DNA from: Stutzerimonas frequens
GTDB taxonomy: Bacteria; Pseudomonadota; Gammaproteobacteria; Pseudomonadales; Pseudomonadaceae
Direction: 5' to 3'
Length of the DNA stretch: 64,000 nucleotides
Assembly (NCBI RefSeq): GCF_024448335.1
Contig: NZ_JAMOHM010000002.1
Span: 397,875-461,874 of the forward strand
The notes under the pieces were generated by a model. That model searched no databases. It had not been told where the DNA came from and saw only the letters and a program-made list of their open reading frames with translations. The position numbers and the translations under genes are program-made. Below, in pieces: positions 1 to 9,376 of this stretch (position 1 is the stretch's first letter; each line of letters opens with the position of its first letter).

Positions 1-326
<326 letters not shown>

Positions 327-2420
327 TCAGGCGGCGCTGACCTGCACCGGCACACCGTTGAGCGCCGCGTTGCCGGAGACATCCAGCTGGCGCTCGTCGG
401 TCAGGTCGTTGCTGCTGGCGCCCGGTTGCTGTCGCGCGATATCCAGCTGCACGCCCGGCCGCGCATGGCCCCAGCCGTGCGGCAGGCTGACCACGCCGGG
501 CATCATCTCCTCGCTGGCCAGCGCCTCCACCTCGACCACGCCGACCCGCGAATGCACGCGCACCCGCTGGCCATCCTGCAGCGCCCGCGCCGCCATGTCC
601 GCAGGGTGCATCAGCAGCTGATGACGCGGTTTGCCCTTCACCAGACGCTGATAGTTGTGCATCCAGGAGTTGTTGCTGCGTACATGGCGACGGCCGATCA
701 GCAACAGCTCGTCGGCACCCTCCTGAGGTTGCGCGGCGAAACGCTGCAGATCGTCCAGCATCAGCGCCGGCGCGGCCTGGATGCGCTTGTTCGGCGTTTT
801 CAGGCGCCGCGCCAGATTCGGCTTGAGCGGCCCGAGATCCAGCCCGTGGGGATAATCCTCCAGCGCTGCCAGGCTCAGCTTGCGCTCGGACTTGTCGCCG
901 TATGGCCCATGGCGCAGCGCCAGGTCCATCATCTGCTGCGGCGGCATGGTCGGCTTGAGCTCGACGCCCACCCGCGTCGCGTAGGCCTTGGCCAGCCCGA
1001 TGAAGATCTCCCAGTCGTGCAGCGCGCCCTCGGGCTTGGGCAGCACCGGCTGGTTGAAGCGGGTGACGTTGCGCACGGCGAGCAGATTGAATGTCGCGTC
1101 GTAATGGTCGTGCTCCAGCGGTGCGGTCGGCGGCAGGATCACGTCGGCATAGCGGGTCGTCTCGTTGATGTAGAAATCCACGCTGAGCATGAACTCCAGG
1201 CCATCCAGCGCCTGCTCCAGCTTGCGGCCGTTGGGCGTGGAGAGCACCGGGTTGCCGGCCACGGTGATCAGCGCACGCACCTGCCCTTCCCCAGGCTCAA
1301 GCATCTCTTCGGCCAATGCCGCTACCGGTAGTTCGCCGCCATATTCGGGCAATTGCGACACCCGACTACGCCAGGCGTCAAAATGGCCGCCCTTGGTGGT
1401 CTCCACCAGATCCACCGCCGGCTCGGTGCACAGCGCGCCACCAACCCGATCGAGATTTCCGGTGACCAGGTTGATCAGCTGCACCAGCCACTGGCAGAGC
1501 GTGCCGAAGGCCTGGGTCGAAACGCCCATGCGTCCGTAGCAAACCGCCTTGTCCGCCGCCGCGAAGTCCCGCGCCAACTGGCGGATCTGCTCGGCAGGAA
1601 CACCGCAACGGGCGCTCATCGCTTCTGCCGTAAAGGCGGCGATCGCCGTGCGCACCTCCTCGATGCCGTCCAGCGGCAGTTCGCTGGCACGCGTCAGGCC
1701 TTCCTCGAACAGGGTGTTGAGCAGGCCGAACAGCAGCGCCGCGTCCTGTCCGGGGCGCACGAACAGATGTTGATCGGCGATGGCCGCGGTCTCGCTGCGG
1801 CGTGGGTCGACCACCACCAGCTTGCCGCCGCGGGCGCGGATCGCCTTCAGCCGCTTCTCCACATCGGGCACGGTCATGATGCTGCCATTGGAGGCCAAAG
1901 GGTTGCCGCCGAGAATCAGCATGAAATCGGTGTGATCGATATCCGGCACCGGCAGCAGCAGGCCATGGCCGTACATCAGGTGGCTGGTCAGGTGGTGCGG
2001 CAGCTGGTCGACCGAGGTCGCGGAGAAGCGGTTGCGCGTTTTCAGCAAGCCGAGGAAGTAGTTGCTGTGGGTCGTCAGACCGTAGTTATGCACACTCGGG
2101 TTGCCTTGGTAGATGGCCACGGCATTGCTGCCGTGGCGCTCGCGGATCTCGGCCAGGCGCTCGGCGACCAGTTCGTAGGCCTCCTCCCAGCTGATGGCCT
2201 GCCACTCATCGCCGCAGCGGCGCATCGGGTGGCGCAGGCGATCAGGGTCGTTCTGGATGTCCTGCAGCGCTACTGCCTTCGGACAGATATGGCCGCGGCT
2301 GAAGCTGTCGAGGGGGTCGCCCTTGATCGAAAGGATGCGCTCGCCTTCGGTCTGGATGGTCAGGCCGCAGATGGCTTCGCACAGATGACAGGCACGGTGA
2401 TGGACGCTGATGTCGCTCAT
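327..2420 (-). CDS. Molybdopterin-dependent oxidoreductase (BisC/formate dehydrogenase-like, substrate unknown)
   Basis: A 697-residue protein starting MSDISVHHRACHLCEA; the frame stays open upstream, but the family N-terminus begins here (ATG 2435 is an alternative giving five more residues). Residues 10-50 carry a Cys-x2-Cys-x3-Cys...CPK cluster, the usual single [4Fe-4S] site of the family. The molybdopterin domains follow (GGNPLASNG, VDPRRSETA, VAGNPVLSTPNG) and a C-terminal MopB-CT domain (LPHGWGHARPG). There is no twin-arginine signal, so it is probably cytoplasmic. Aligned by eye with E. coli FdhF, the Sec/Cys metal-ligand position in the SVDQLPHH segment appears to hold a non-Cys residue. 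No electron-transfer partner gene is adjacent. Formate dehydrogenase activity should not be assumed. Confidence 0.85.
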   Translation of the reverse strand: MSDISVHHRACHLCEAICGLTIQTEGERILSIKGDPLDSFSRGHICPKAVALQDIQNDPDRLRHPMRRCGDEWQAISWEEAYELVAERLAEIRERHGSNAVAIYQGNPSVHNYGLTTHSNYFLGLLKTRNRFSATSVDQLPHHLTSHLMYGHGLLLPVPDIDHTDFMLILGGNPLASNGSIMTVPDVEKRLKAIRARGGKLVVVDPRRSETAAIADQHLFVRPGQDAALLFGLLNTLFEEGLTRASELPLDGIEEVRTAIAAFTAEAMSARCGVPAEQIRQLARDFAAADKAVCYGRMGVSTQAFGTLCQWLVQLINLVTGNLDRVGGALCTEPAVDLVETTKGGHFDAWRSRVSQLPEYGGELPVAALAEEMLEPGEGQVRALITVAGNPVLSTPNGRKLEQALDGLEFMLSVDFYINETTRYADVILPPTAPLEHDHYDATFNLLAVRNVTRFNQPVLPKPEGALHDWEIFIGLAKAYATRVGVELKPTMPPQQMMDLALRHGPYGDKSERKLSLAALEDYPHGLDLGPLKPNLARRLKTPNKRIQAAPALMLDDLQRFAAQPQEGADELLLIGRRHVRSNNSWMHNYQRLVKGKPRHQLLMHPADMAARALQDGQRVRVHSRVGVVEVEALASEEMMPGVVSLPHGWGHARPGVQLDIARQQPGASSNDLTDERQLDVSGNAALNGVPVQVSAA

Positions 2421-2548
2421 TTCGGGTTCCCGCATGGCGCTGTTGTTGTCTCGCCACTCTAGGCGCGGCGGCGGCAGGCAACAATCGAACGTTCCGGCGG
2501 GGAATGCCAGCCGATTCAGCCAGCCTATCGTCGGCTGGCATGCATCGG

Positions 2549-4264
2549 TCAGCGCGGGGCGATATGCGCCACCATCAGCTGCACACTTTCCTGGCCGCGA
2601 TACTCGTTGACGTCGAGCTTGTAGGCCAGCTCCGCCCAGCGCACTGTCGGGTTCGGCCAGATTTCGCGGTCGACGTTGAAGGCGATACCGTCCAGCGTCA
2701 GCGAGCCGCATTCGCTCTTGAGCACAAGCTTGAGGTGGCGCTCACCGACGATACGCTGCTGCACCAGCTGGAACACGCCATGGAACATCGGCTCGGGAAA
2801 ATGCTGGCCCCAGGGCCCGGCGTTGCGCAGCGCACGCGCCAATTCCAGATGGAACTCCTCGACGCTGAGCTGGCCATCGGTGAGCAGCCGACCGGTGAGA
2901 TCGTCCTCGCACAGCTGGCGGCGCACTTCGGCATCGAAGGCGGCGGCGAAAGCGCCGAAGTTGGCTTGTGGCAGCGACAGCCCGGCCGCCATGGCGTGCC
3001 CGCCGAACTTGCTGATCAGGCCGGGATGCCTGGCGGCAACCGCATCCAGCGCATCACGGATATGAAAGCCCGGCACCGAGCGCGCCGAGCCCTTGAGCAG
3101 CCCGTCGCCAGCGTCGGCGAAGGCGATGGTCGGGCGGTGGTAGCGCTCCTTGAGGCGCGAAGCCAGGATGCCGATCACGCCCTGGTGCCAGTCCGCCTCG
3201 AACAGACACAGGCCGAACGGCAGGTCCTCCAGTGGCAGGTCCTTGAGCTGCGCCAGCGCCTCGCGCTGCATGCCCTGCTCGATAGCCTTGCGATCCTTGT
3301 TCAGCTCGTCGAGCTGGGTCGCCATATCCCGCGCCAGCGCCTCGTCCTCGCAAAGCAGGCATTCGATGCCCAGCGACATGTCATCCAGTCGACCGGCCGC
3401 ATTCAGTCGCGGGCCGAGGATGAAGCCCAGGTCGGTGGATGTGATACGCCGATGATCGCGCCCGGCCACCTCGAGAATCGCCCGCAGCCCCGGCCGAGCC
3501 CGCCCCGCGCGAATTCGCGCCAGGCCCTGGTGGACCAGAATGCGGTTGTTGGCGTCCAGCGGCACCACGTCGGCGACGCTGCCCAGCGCCACGAGATCGA
3601 GCAGCTCGGCCAGGTTCGGCTCGGGCCAGCCCTGACGGGCGAACCAGCCGAGGTCACGCAGCCGTGCGCGCAATGCCAGCAACACATAGAAGATGACGCC
3701 AACCCCGGCGATGCACTTGCTGGGAAAGGCGCACTCAGGCTGATTGGGATTGACGATGGCATCGGCTGCCGGCAGCTCGTGACCCGGCAGGTGGTGGTCG
3801 GTGACCAGCACCTTGAGCCCTGCCGCCTTCGCCGCCGCGACGCCATCGACGCTGGAGATGCCGTTATCCACGGTCACCAGCAGGTCGGGCTCGCGCTGCA
3901 AGGCGACGGCGACGATTTCCGGGGTCAGGCCGTAGCCGTACTCGAAGCGATTGGGTACCAGATAATCGACATGCGCGGCGCCCAGCTGACGCAAGCCGAG
4001 CACGCCGACGCTGCTCGCGGTGGCGCCGTCGGCATCGAAGTCGCCGACGAACAGGATGCGCTGACGCTTTTCCAGCGCCTCGACCAGCAGCTCGACCGCG
4101 GCATCGATGCCCTTGAGCTGCTTATAAGGAATCAACCGCGCCAACCCCTTGTCCAGCTCCTCTACGCAAGTCACGCCACGCGCCGCGTAGAGGCGCTGCA
4201 GCAGCGGCGGCAGCTCGCCAAGGTCGGGCAGCTGCTCGGGCAGGGGGCGGGGTTCGATACGCAT
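2549..4264 (-). CDS. recJ: Single-stranded-DNA-specific exonuclease RecJ
   Basis: A 571-residue protein of normal RecJ length. It degrades single-stranded DNA 5' to 3' in RecF-pathway recombination and mismatch repair. The DHH-family metal motifs are visible: VGDFDADGATASS, TVDNGISS and VTDHHLPG in the first third, then the DHHA1 motif KFGGHAMAAG and a C-terminal OB-fold region. ATG 4264 begins MRIEPRPLPEQLPDL. It is transcribed alone; the upstream 262 bases separate it from the divergent pxpA and presumably hold both promoters. Confidence 0.96.
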   Translation of the reverse strand: MRIEPRPLPEQLPDLGELPPLLQRLYAARGVTCVEELDKGLARLIPYKQLKGIDAAVELLVEALEKRQRILFVGDFDADGATASSVGVLGLRQLGAAHVDYLVPNRFEYGYGLTPEIVAVALQREPDLLVTVDNGISSVDGVAAAKAAGLKVLVTDHHLPGHELPAADAIVNPNQPECAFPSKCIAGVGVIFYVLLALRARLRDLGWFARQGWPEPNLAELLDLVALGSVADVVPLDANNRILVHQGLARIRAGRARPGLRAILEVAGRDHRRITSTDLGFILGPRLNAAGRLDDMSLGIECLLCEDEALARDMATQLDELNKDRKAIEQGMQREALAQLKDLPLEDLPFGLCLFEADWHQGVIGILASRLKERYHRPTIAFADAGDGLLKGSARSVPGFHIRDALDAVAARHPGLISKFGGHAMAAGLSLPQANFGAFAAAFDAEVRRQLCEDDLTGRLLTDGQLSVEEFHLELARALRNAGPWGQHFPEPMFHGVFQLVQQRIVGERHLKLVLKSECGSLTLDGIAFNVDREIWPNPTVRWAELAYKLDVNEYRGQESVQLMVAHIAPR

Positions 4265-4526
4265 GGGTTCCGGTCTCGGTCAAAACGGGATTGAGGGCGT
4301 GAACTGCTTGCCCTGCGGGCCGCCTGCGAAGCAAAGGGACTCAGCGGATCGGAACGGATCATGACCTGGCTCCGCCGGCTTGGCCGACGAGGCGGGCAAG
4401 CATACAGCAATGTCGAATCCGGCACTCGTGCAGGCTGCCGGCGCTATGTCGGATAATCTAACGCAACCACGGCGCCTGGCCATCCGCTACACCGCTGCGC
4501 ATCGACCATTCGAAGGAGCCTTCCAA

Positions 4527-5276
4527 ATGGGACGTCTGTTATTGAACTGCGACATTGGCGAGAGCTTCGGCGCCTGGACGATGGGCCTCGACGCCGAAGT
4601 GATGCCGCTCATCGACTGCGCCAACATCGCCTGCGGCTTCCATGCATCCGATCCGCAGGTCATGCGCCGCACGGTTGCGCTCGCACGGCGGCATGGCGTG
4701 CTCATCGGCGCACATCCGGGCTATCCGGATCTGGTCGGTTTCGGCCGTCGTTCCATGGCCTGTACGCCAGCCGAAGTGGAGAACATGCTGCTCTATCAGA
4801 TCGGCGCACTTGACGGAATCTGCCGCGCCGAAGGAACCCAGGTCCGCTACGTCAAGCCTCACGGCGCGCTGTACAACGACATGATGCGTGAGCCGGAGCT
4901 GCTACGGGCTGTGATGGCAGCGATCAAGGCCTACAGCGACAGCCTGCCGCTGATGCTGATGTCCACTCGTGACAACAGTGCCAGCCAGGCGATGGCAGCG
5001 GAGATGGGCATCACCCTGTGGTTCGAGGTTTTCGCCGACCGCGCTTACGACGACGCCGGCATGCTGGTGAACCGCAAGCTGCCAGGCGCGGTTCACCATG
5101 AAAGCGACAGGGTGGCCGACCAGGCCCTGCGCCTGGCTCGCGGCGAGGCCCTCACCACCCTCGATGGCGGCACCTTGACCCTGCAGGCCGACACGCTCTG
5201 CGTGCATGGCGACAATGCCGCTTCCATTCTCGCCGTACAGCGCATTCGCCAGTTCTTACAGGCGATCACACCGTGA
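4527..5276 (+). CDS. pxpA: 5-oxoprolinase subunit A (LamB/YcsF family)
   Basis: A 249-residue protein starting [17 protein letters not shown]. The open frame extends upstream, but the GAAGGAG ribosome site at 4512-4518 and the conserved N-terminus place the start at ATG 4527. [10 protein letters not shown] and [10 protein letters not shown] are family signatures; the [12 protein letters not shown] segment carries further conserved residues. With PxpB and PxpC it performs ATP-dependent opening of 5-oxoproline to glutamate, a cytoplasmic detoxification and salvage reaction. It is the first gene of a three-gene operon and overlaps pxpB by four bases. Confidence 0.93.
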   Translation: MGRLLLNCDIGESFGAWTMGLDAEVMPLIDCANIACGFHASDPQVMRRTVALARRHGVLIGAHPGYPDLVGFGRRSMACTPAEVENMLLYQIGALDGICRAEGTQVRYVKPHGALYNDMMREPELLRAVMAAIKAYSDSLPLMLMSTRDNSASQAMAAEMGITLWFEVFADRAYDDAGMLVNRKLPGAVHHESDRVADQALRLARGEALTTLDGGTLTLQADTLCVHGDNAASILAVQRIRQFLQAITP

Positions 5277-5977
5277 AGCCGCAAATCGAGGTGGCCGGCG
5301 TCGATTGCTTGATGCTGCGACTTTTCGACCAGATCGACGAAGGCAACATACCCTGGCTGCTCGCCGCCAGGGACCGCATCGAGGAGGCCTTCGGTACTGC
5401 GCTGATCGACCTGGTGCCCTCCTACACCACACTCCTCGTCCACTATGACCTGACCCTGCTCGATGATCGCCAGGCGCGCGGCCTGATCGCTACCACCCTT
5501 GATGGCCTGCGCCCGGCAACGACCCGAAGCGGCCGCCTGCACGAGATCCCGGTGTGGTATGACCGCCACGTCGGCCCTGAGCTGGAATACCTTGGCGAGC
5601 GCAGCGGGTTGGGCGTCGGCGGAGTCATCGAACTACACAGCGCGCATGTTTACCAGGTGTTCGCCCTCGGGTTCGCGCCGGGCTTCGCCTTCCTCGGACT
5701 GGTCGATGAGCGGCTCGCCAGCCCGCGCCTGGCCACACCGCGCAAGCAGGTACCGGCTGGCAGTGTGGGTATCGCCGACCGGCAGACCGCGATTTATCCG
5801 GCGCAGTCACCGGGCGGCTGGAACCTGATCGGCCGCAGTCCGACGCGCCTGTTCGAGCGCGAGTCCGACCGCTACAGCCTATTGCAACCTGGCGACCGGG
5901 TACGTTTCGTCGCGGTCGAGCGCACCGAATTCATCCGCCTGGGCGGCGGCGACAGCCCGTTCGAGGCCGCGCCATGA
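5273..5977 (+). CDS. pxpB: 5-oxoprolinase subunit B (KipI-like)
   Basis: A 234-residue protein that starts with GTG inside the stop of pxpA (GTGA), a translational coupling arrangement. The KipI/allophanate-hydrolase subunit 1 domain spans nearly the whole protein, with the family hallmark [13 protein letters not shown] near residue 130 and [14 protein letters not shown] after it. It associates with PxpC to form the ATP-using part of 5-oxoprolinase. The order pxpA-B-C without an intervening permease is a common proteobacterial arrangement. It overlaps pxpC by four bases (ATGA). Confidence 0.92.
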   Translation: MKPQIEVAGVDCLMLRLFDQIDEGNIPWLLAARDRIEEAFGTALIDLVPSYTTLLVHYDLTLLDDRQARGLIATTLDGLRPATTRSGRLHEIPVWYDRHVGPELEYLGERSGLGVGGVIELHSAHVYQVFALGFAPGFAFLGLVDERLASPRLATPRKQVPAGSVGIADRQTAIYPAQSPGGWNLIGRSPTRLFERESDRYSLLQPGDRVRFVAVERTEFIRLGGGDSPFEAAP

Positions 5978-6885
5978 GCCTGGTCGTCGAGCAGGCCGGC
6001 GCACTCGCCAGCATTCAGGACCGTGGGCGTTTCGGTGTTCGCCACCTCGGGGTGACCCAGGGCGGCGCGGTGGATTGGCTCTCTTGCGCCTGGGCGAACT
6101 GGCTGCTCGGCAACCCTCTTGCCGCGCCGGTGGTGGAAGTCACCCTCGGAAACTTCCGGCTACGCGCCGAGACCGATGCCCGCCTCGCCATCTGTGGCGC
6201 CGATCTCGGCGCAACGCTGGACGGCCAGCCCATCGCACCGGGGCACGCCTTCACGATCAGCCGGGGCCAGCTGCTGACCTTCAGCCAGCCACGTCATGGC
6301 GTCCGCGCCTATCTCGCCGCTCCGGGCGGCTTTCAGGCCCCGCGAGTGCTCGGGAGCTGCGCAACGGTGGGACGGGAGCAGATGGGTGGACTAGCCGGCG
6401 ACGGACGCGCGCTGCGCGAGGGCGACCGCTTGTGCTGGCAGGGCCACGCTGCCGTCTCGAGGGAACTGCCAGCACAAGCGATAACGGCGCTGTCCGGCGG
6501 TGTCCTTTCAGTGGTGCCAGGGGCACAGATCGCCGCCTTCAGCGGGACGAGCCTGTTTGCGGCATTCAATGGCGAGTGGGTCGTCGATCAGCGCGCCGAT
6601 CGAATGGGCGTCCGCTTGCTCGGCCCGGCGCTTCATTGCAAGGCTTCGTCGATGGTTTCCGAAGGAATTCCGCTGGGCGCGATTCAGGTCCCGGCCGACG
6701 GCCAGCCGATCATCCTGTTCAACGACCGCCAGACAATCGGCGGCTATCCCCGGCTCGGCGCACTGACACCCTTTGCTGTGGCGCAGTTGGCGCAGTGCCT
6801 GCCAGGTAGCGTGATCCGCCTCAGACCTGTCTCGCTGGAGGCTGCGCAGCGCGAGCAACGGTCGCTGCTCAACCAATGGCGCTAG
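5974..6885 (+). CDS. pxpC: 5-oxoprolinase subunit C (KipA-like biotin-dependent carboxyltransferase domain)
   Basis: A 303-residue KipA/allophanate hydrolase subunit 2 domain protein. The ATG sits in the ATGA overlap with pxpB. Signatures are SIQDRGRFGVRHLGV near the N-terminus, YLAAPGGFQAP around residue 112, and DRMGVRLLGP followed by SEGIPLGAIQVPADGQPII in the last third. The domain name carboxyltransferase is historical; in this operon context it works with PxpA and PxpB on 5-oxoproline. It ends the operon 27 bases before the convergent yaeQ, with no clear terminator hairpin between them. Confidence 0.92.
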   Translation: MSLVVEQAGALASIQDRGRFGVRHLGVTQGGAVDWLSCAWANWLLGNPLAAPVVEVTLGNFRLRAETDARLAICGADLGATLDGQPIAPGHAFTISRGQLLTFSQPRHGVRAYLAAPGGFQAPRVLGSCATVGREQMGGLAGDGRALREGDRLCWQGHAAVSRELPAQAITALSGGVLSVVPGAQIAAFSGTSLFAAFNGEWVVDQRADRMGVRLLGPALHCKASSMVSEGIPLGAIQVPADGQPIILFNDRQTIGGYPRLGALTPFAVAQLAQCLPGSVIRLRPVSLEAAQREQRSLLNQWR

Positions 6886-6912
6886 GCTCAACGCGGCGAA
6901 CAGGTCATGCCA

Positions 6913-7452
6913 TCAGCGCTCGCCGAGCAGCCAGCTGAGCGACACTTCGAACTGCCCGCGCTCGTCGGTGATGAACAGCGTACCGTCGCTGATCATCACC
7001 CCCCATTGCAGGCTTCTCGGCAGGTCTTTCACCAGGTCGGCAAGCGACTCGGAGTCGACCGTGGCGATGGAAAGGTTCTTCAGCCCCTTAACCGCCTCGA
7101 CCACCTTGCCCTGCCAGACCCGCAGGTTGCCGTAGGCCAACAGACTGACTCGCTCGGCGCGCCGCGAGCACCAGGTCAGGCGCTCGGCGTCCGGCTGACC
7201 GACCTCGATCCAGTGCAGGACGCGGCCATCCAGGCTCTTCTCCCAGAGCGCCGGCTCATCCACATCCGACAGCCCGCGGCCGAACGCCAGCTGCTCGCTA
7301 TACCAGAGCGCATAAGCGATCAGACGCACACCCAGGCGCTCCTCGGTTTCCGAAGGGTGCCTGGCAACGGTGAAGCGCAGATTCTCATAGACGCCACAGT
7401 CCAAGTCCGTGAGGTTCAGCTCGACTTTGTAAGGCGTCGCTTGCAGGGCCAT
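6913..7452 (-). CDS. yaeQ: YaeQ family protein
   Basis: A 179-residue cytoplasmic protein, full length for the YaeQ family. The start MALQATPYKVELNLTDLDCG and the ending SWLLGER are typical. YaeQ has a fold related to PD-(D/E)XK nucleases, and the E. coli gene was found as a suppressor of rfaH loss; its biochemical role is unsettled. Residues compatible with the nuclease-like site lie in HPSETEERLGVRL and the WIEVGQPD region. It stands alone between the convergent pxp operon and a diguanylate cyclase gene on the same strand. Confidence 0.9.
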   Translation of the reverse strand: MALQATPYKVELNLTDLDCGVYENLRFTVARHPSETEERLGVRLIAYALWYSEQLAFGRGLSDVDEPALWEKSLDGRVLHWIEVGQPDAERLTWCSRRAERVSLLAYGNLRVWQGKVVEAVKGLKNLSIATVDSESLADLVKDLPRSLQWGVMISDGTLFITDERGQFEVSLSWLLGER

Positions 7453-7493
7453 TTTGGCGGGCTTCGTGTTGGAAAAAAGGCAGGCAGTCTACC

Positions 7494-8687
7494 TCAAAGC
7501 TCGATCCCCGGCGCGCCCCGCGCAGCAGTGGCAGTCTCGACCAGCGCCCTACCATCTTCGCAGGCCAGGCGGGTGCAATTGCGGCCCGCGGCCTTGGCCA
7601 CGTAAAGCGCCCGATCAGCCTGCGCCAATAGCTCATCGAGTTCGTAGCGCGAGGCGGTAGTCGCCACACCGATGCTGACGCTCAACCGCCCTTGCTCGGC
7701 GAAGGGCATGGCGGCGAACTCAGCACGGATACGCTCGGCCACCTCGCGAGCGACAAGCGCGTCGGCATCGGCCAACAGACAGGCGAACTCTTCACCACCG
7801 ATCCGCCCGAACACATCTTGCCGCCGCATTCGTCGTGCGATCACCTGGCCAAAATCGATCAGCGCGCGATCACCAGCCTGATGACCGAAGGTGTCGTTGA
7901 GCCGCTTGAAGAAGTCCAGATCGCAAAGCAGCAAAGCCACCGGTTCACCACGCAGGCGCCCACGCTGGAGCAAAGCCTGTCCGGCATCGATGAACGAACG
8001 CCGGTTGCCGATGCCGGTCAGCGGATCGCTGAGCGAGGCATGCCGATATTGCTGCTCGGCGCGCTCACGGACCATCGCCAGGGTGACGAAGGAAATTCCG
8101 ATGGCATAGAGCAACGTCTCGAAGATCACGAAGGCGAAGAAACTCACCGCCTCAGGGTCACCGAACGGCTGGCCGCGGTCCACCGCCATGCGCAGCAGAT
8201 AGAACGCCACATGGAACATCATCAACCCGATGGCGGGCCGCAGTGACACGGATATTTGCAGCCGGCTACGCCAGAGTTCGAACATGGCAAGCGCGGTATA
8301 GATGACCGTCAGCGCCGAAGCCAGCAGTAGCCGAGCAGTCAGCGACGAGTAAAACGCCGGCACCAGACACAGCCCGCCCCAAAGCAGCGCCCCGGCAACG
8401 ATGCCAGGCAGATAAGGCCGCCGGCCGGCGAAGGTGCGCATCGCCGTCCAGTTCATGGCCAGCGCCAGCTGCAGGGCGATGTTGCCGAGCACGATCGGCA
8501 CCACGTCGATACCGAGGCCTCGCAGAGAGCCAAGCACCGTAGAGACGGTCCCGAACAGCAGCATGAGACAGGTGCAACCCAGCGTCGAATCCCGCTGCCC
8601 GCTACGCCAGGCGCAGAACACCAGTACGCCGAGCAGGAGCAGCACATATATGTCCACCAGCGTCAGGGTGGGAACGTCCAGATGCAC
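7494..8687 (-). CDS. Membrane diguanylate cyclase (GGDEF domain)
   Basis: About 397 residues. I prefer the GTG start at 8687, which has GGAG seven bases upstream; a longer frame begins at GTG 8723 without a ribosome site. Residues 1-190 contain several hydrophobic helices (six or seven by eye), and the GGDEF domain follows from about residue 210. The active-site motif is GGEEF near residues 297-301, and an RRQD inhibitory I-site lies five residues before it, so a catalytically competent, product-inhibited cyclase is expected. It would make cyclic di-GMP from GTP at the inner membrane. The input signal of the membrane part is unknown. No EAL domain or partner gene is adjacent. Confidence 0.9.
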   Translation of the reverse strand: MHLDVPTLTLVDIYVLLLLGVLVFCAWRSGQRDSTLGCTCLMLLFGTVSTVLGSLRGLGIDVVPIVLGNIALQLALAMNWTAMRTFAGRRPYLPGIVAGALLWGGLCLVPAFYSSLTARLLLASALTVIYTALAMFELWRSRLQISVSLRPAIGLMMFHVAFYLLRMAVDRGQPFGDPEAVSFFAFVIFETLLYAIGISFVTLAMVRERAEQQYRHASLSDPLTGIGNRRSFIDAGQALLQRGRLRGEPVALLLCDLDFFKRLNDTFGHQAGDRALIDFGQVIARRMRRQDVFGRIGGEEFACLLADADALVAREVAERIRAEFAAMPFAEQGRLSVSIGVATTASRYELDELLAQADRALYVAKAAGRNCTRLACEDGRALVETATAARGAPGIEL

Positions 8688-8896
8688 AGCGCAGCTCCGC
8701 AGGAATAGCCCCGCATCCTTCACTGGGCTCGGATAAAGGCGGGATCAAAGAGGGCGGCAGTTTACGCGGCGCCTGAGGCAAGAAGCCAGCGAGCACCGAC
8801 GGGCGCCAGGGCGTCGCTCGGATGCATGCGCACAATGCAGCGCAGCAGCCCTACTTTCCCAACTCCGTGACAACAAGCCGACGAACGATCTTTGAC

Positions 8897-8918
8897 AACT
8901 ATTCTCATTCTGATTAGC
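8897..8918. promoter_or_regulatory. Probable Fur-binding site upstream of bfd
   Basis: The segment CTATTCTCATTCTGATTAG contains three successive ATTxxC-like hexamers, the reverse of the AATGAGAAT core common in Pseudomonas Fur boxes. It lies about 40 bases before the bfd start. Iron regulation of bfd is known in related bacteria; here the site is judged by eye only. Confidence 0.55.
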
Positions 8919-8954
8919 ATCACACGCATCAACGAACTACAGCGAGCAGTGTTT

Positions 8955-9173
8955 ATGTACGTCTGTCTTTGCCAAGGCGTCACCGACGGTCAGATTCGCG
9001 ATGCCATCTACGATGGCTGCTGCAGTTATCGTGAGGTCCGCGAGACCACCGGCGTGGCCACCCAATGCGGCAAATGCGCCTGCGTCGCCAAGCAGGTGGT
9101 GCGCGAAACACTCAGCGACGTACAGAATGCCCATGCCTCCCTCGCCTTCCCTGCCAGTTTCGCCCAGGCCTGA
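8955..9173 (+). CDS. bfd: Bacterioferritin-associated ferredoxin
   Basis: A 72-residue [2Fe-2S] protein. The start at ATG 8955 gives MYVCLCQGVTDGQIRDAI, matching Bfd; the open frame upstream is not coding. Cluster ligands are Cys4, Cys6, Cys38 and Cys41 (CLC and CGKC), as in characterised Bfd. It docks on bacterioferritin and passes electrons to the core heme to release stored iron in the cytoplasm. A Fur-like site precedes it and a strong terminator follows, so it is a single-gene unit just upstream of bfr. Confidence 0.96.
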   Translation: MYVCLCQGVTDGQIRDAIYDGCCSYREVRETTGVATQCGKCACVAKQVVRETLSDVQNAHASLAFPASFAQA

Positions 9174-9191
9174 AAAAACGGATTCCAGAAG

Positions 9192-9217
9192 AGCCGGGGC
9201 GAACCCGGCTTTTTTTT
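9192..9217 (+). terminator. Rho-independent terminator of bfd
   Basis: A seven-base GC-rich stem (AGCCGGG / CCCGGCT) with a five-base loop is followed at once by seven T. It ends the bfd transcript and separates it from bfr. Confidence 0.9.
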
Positions 9218-9254
9218 GCCCGCAAATCATAGGCTTGCTAAAGCGACGCAGAAC

Positions 9255-9275
9255 GCAACCATTCTCATTGGATTT
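9255..9275. promoter_or_regulatory. Possible Fur-like site upstream of bfr
   Basis: CAACCATTCTCATTGGATTTT repeats the ATTCTCATT core of the site before bfd, about 100 bases before bfr. It is a weaker match to the Fur consensus than the bfd site. Confidence 0.35.
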
Positions 9276-9376
9276 TGGCTTTCTGATTCAAGCACTTAGC
9301 ACAGTGTTACGGTTTGACAGCTCGACCTGGCGTGCCCAGACTGCATTTATTTCCACCGGCCCAGGCAGACAATTCC

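Noticed and set aside
2504..4294. 596-residue open frame on the plus strand opposite recJ
   Set aside because: It is the mirror of a high-GC gene; its translation is His/Gln/Arg-rich with no recognisable domain, while recJ has every family motif.
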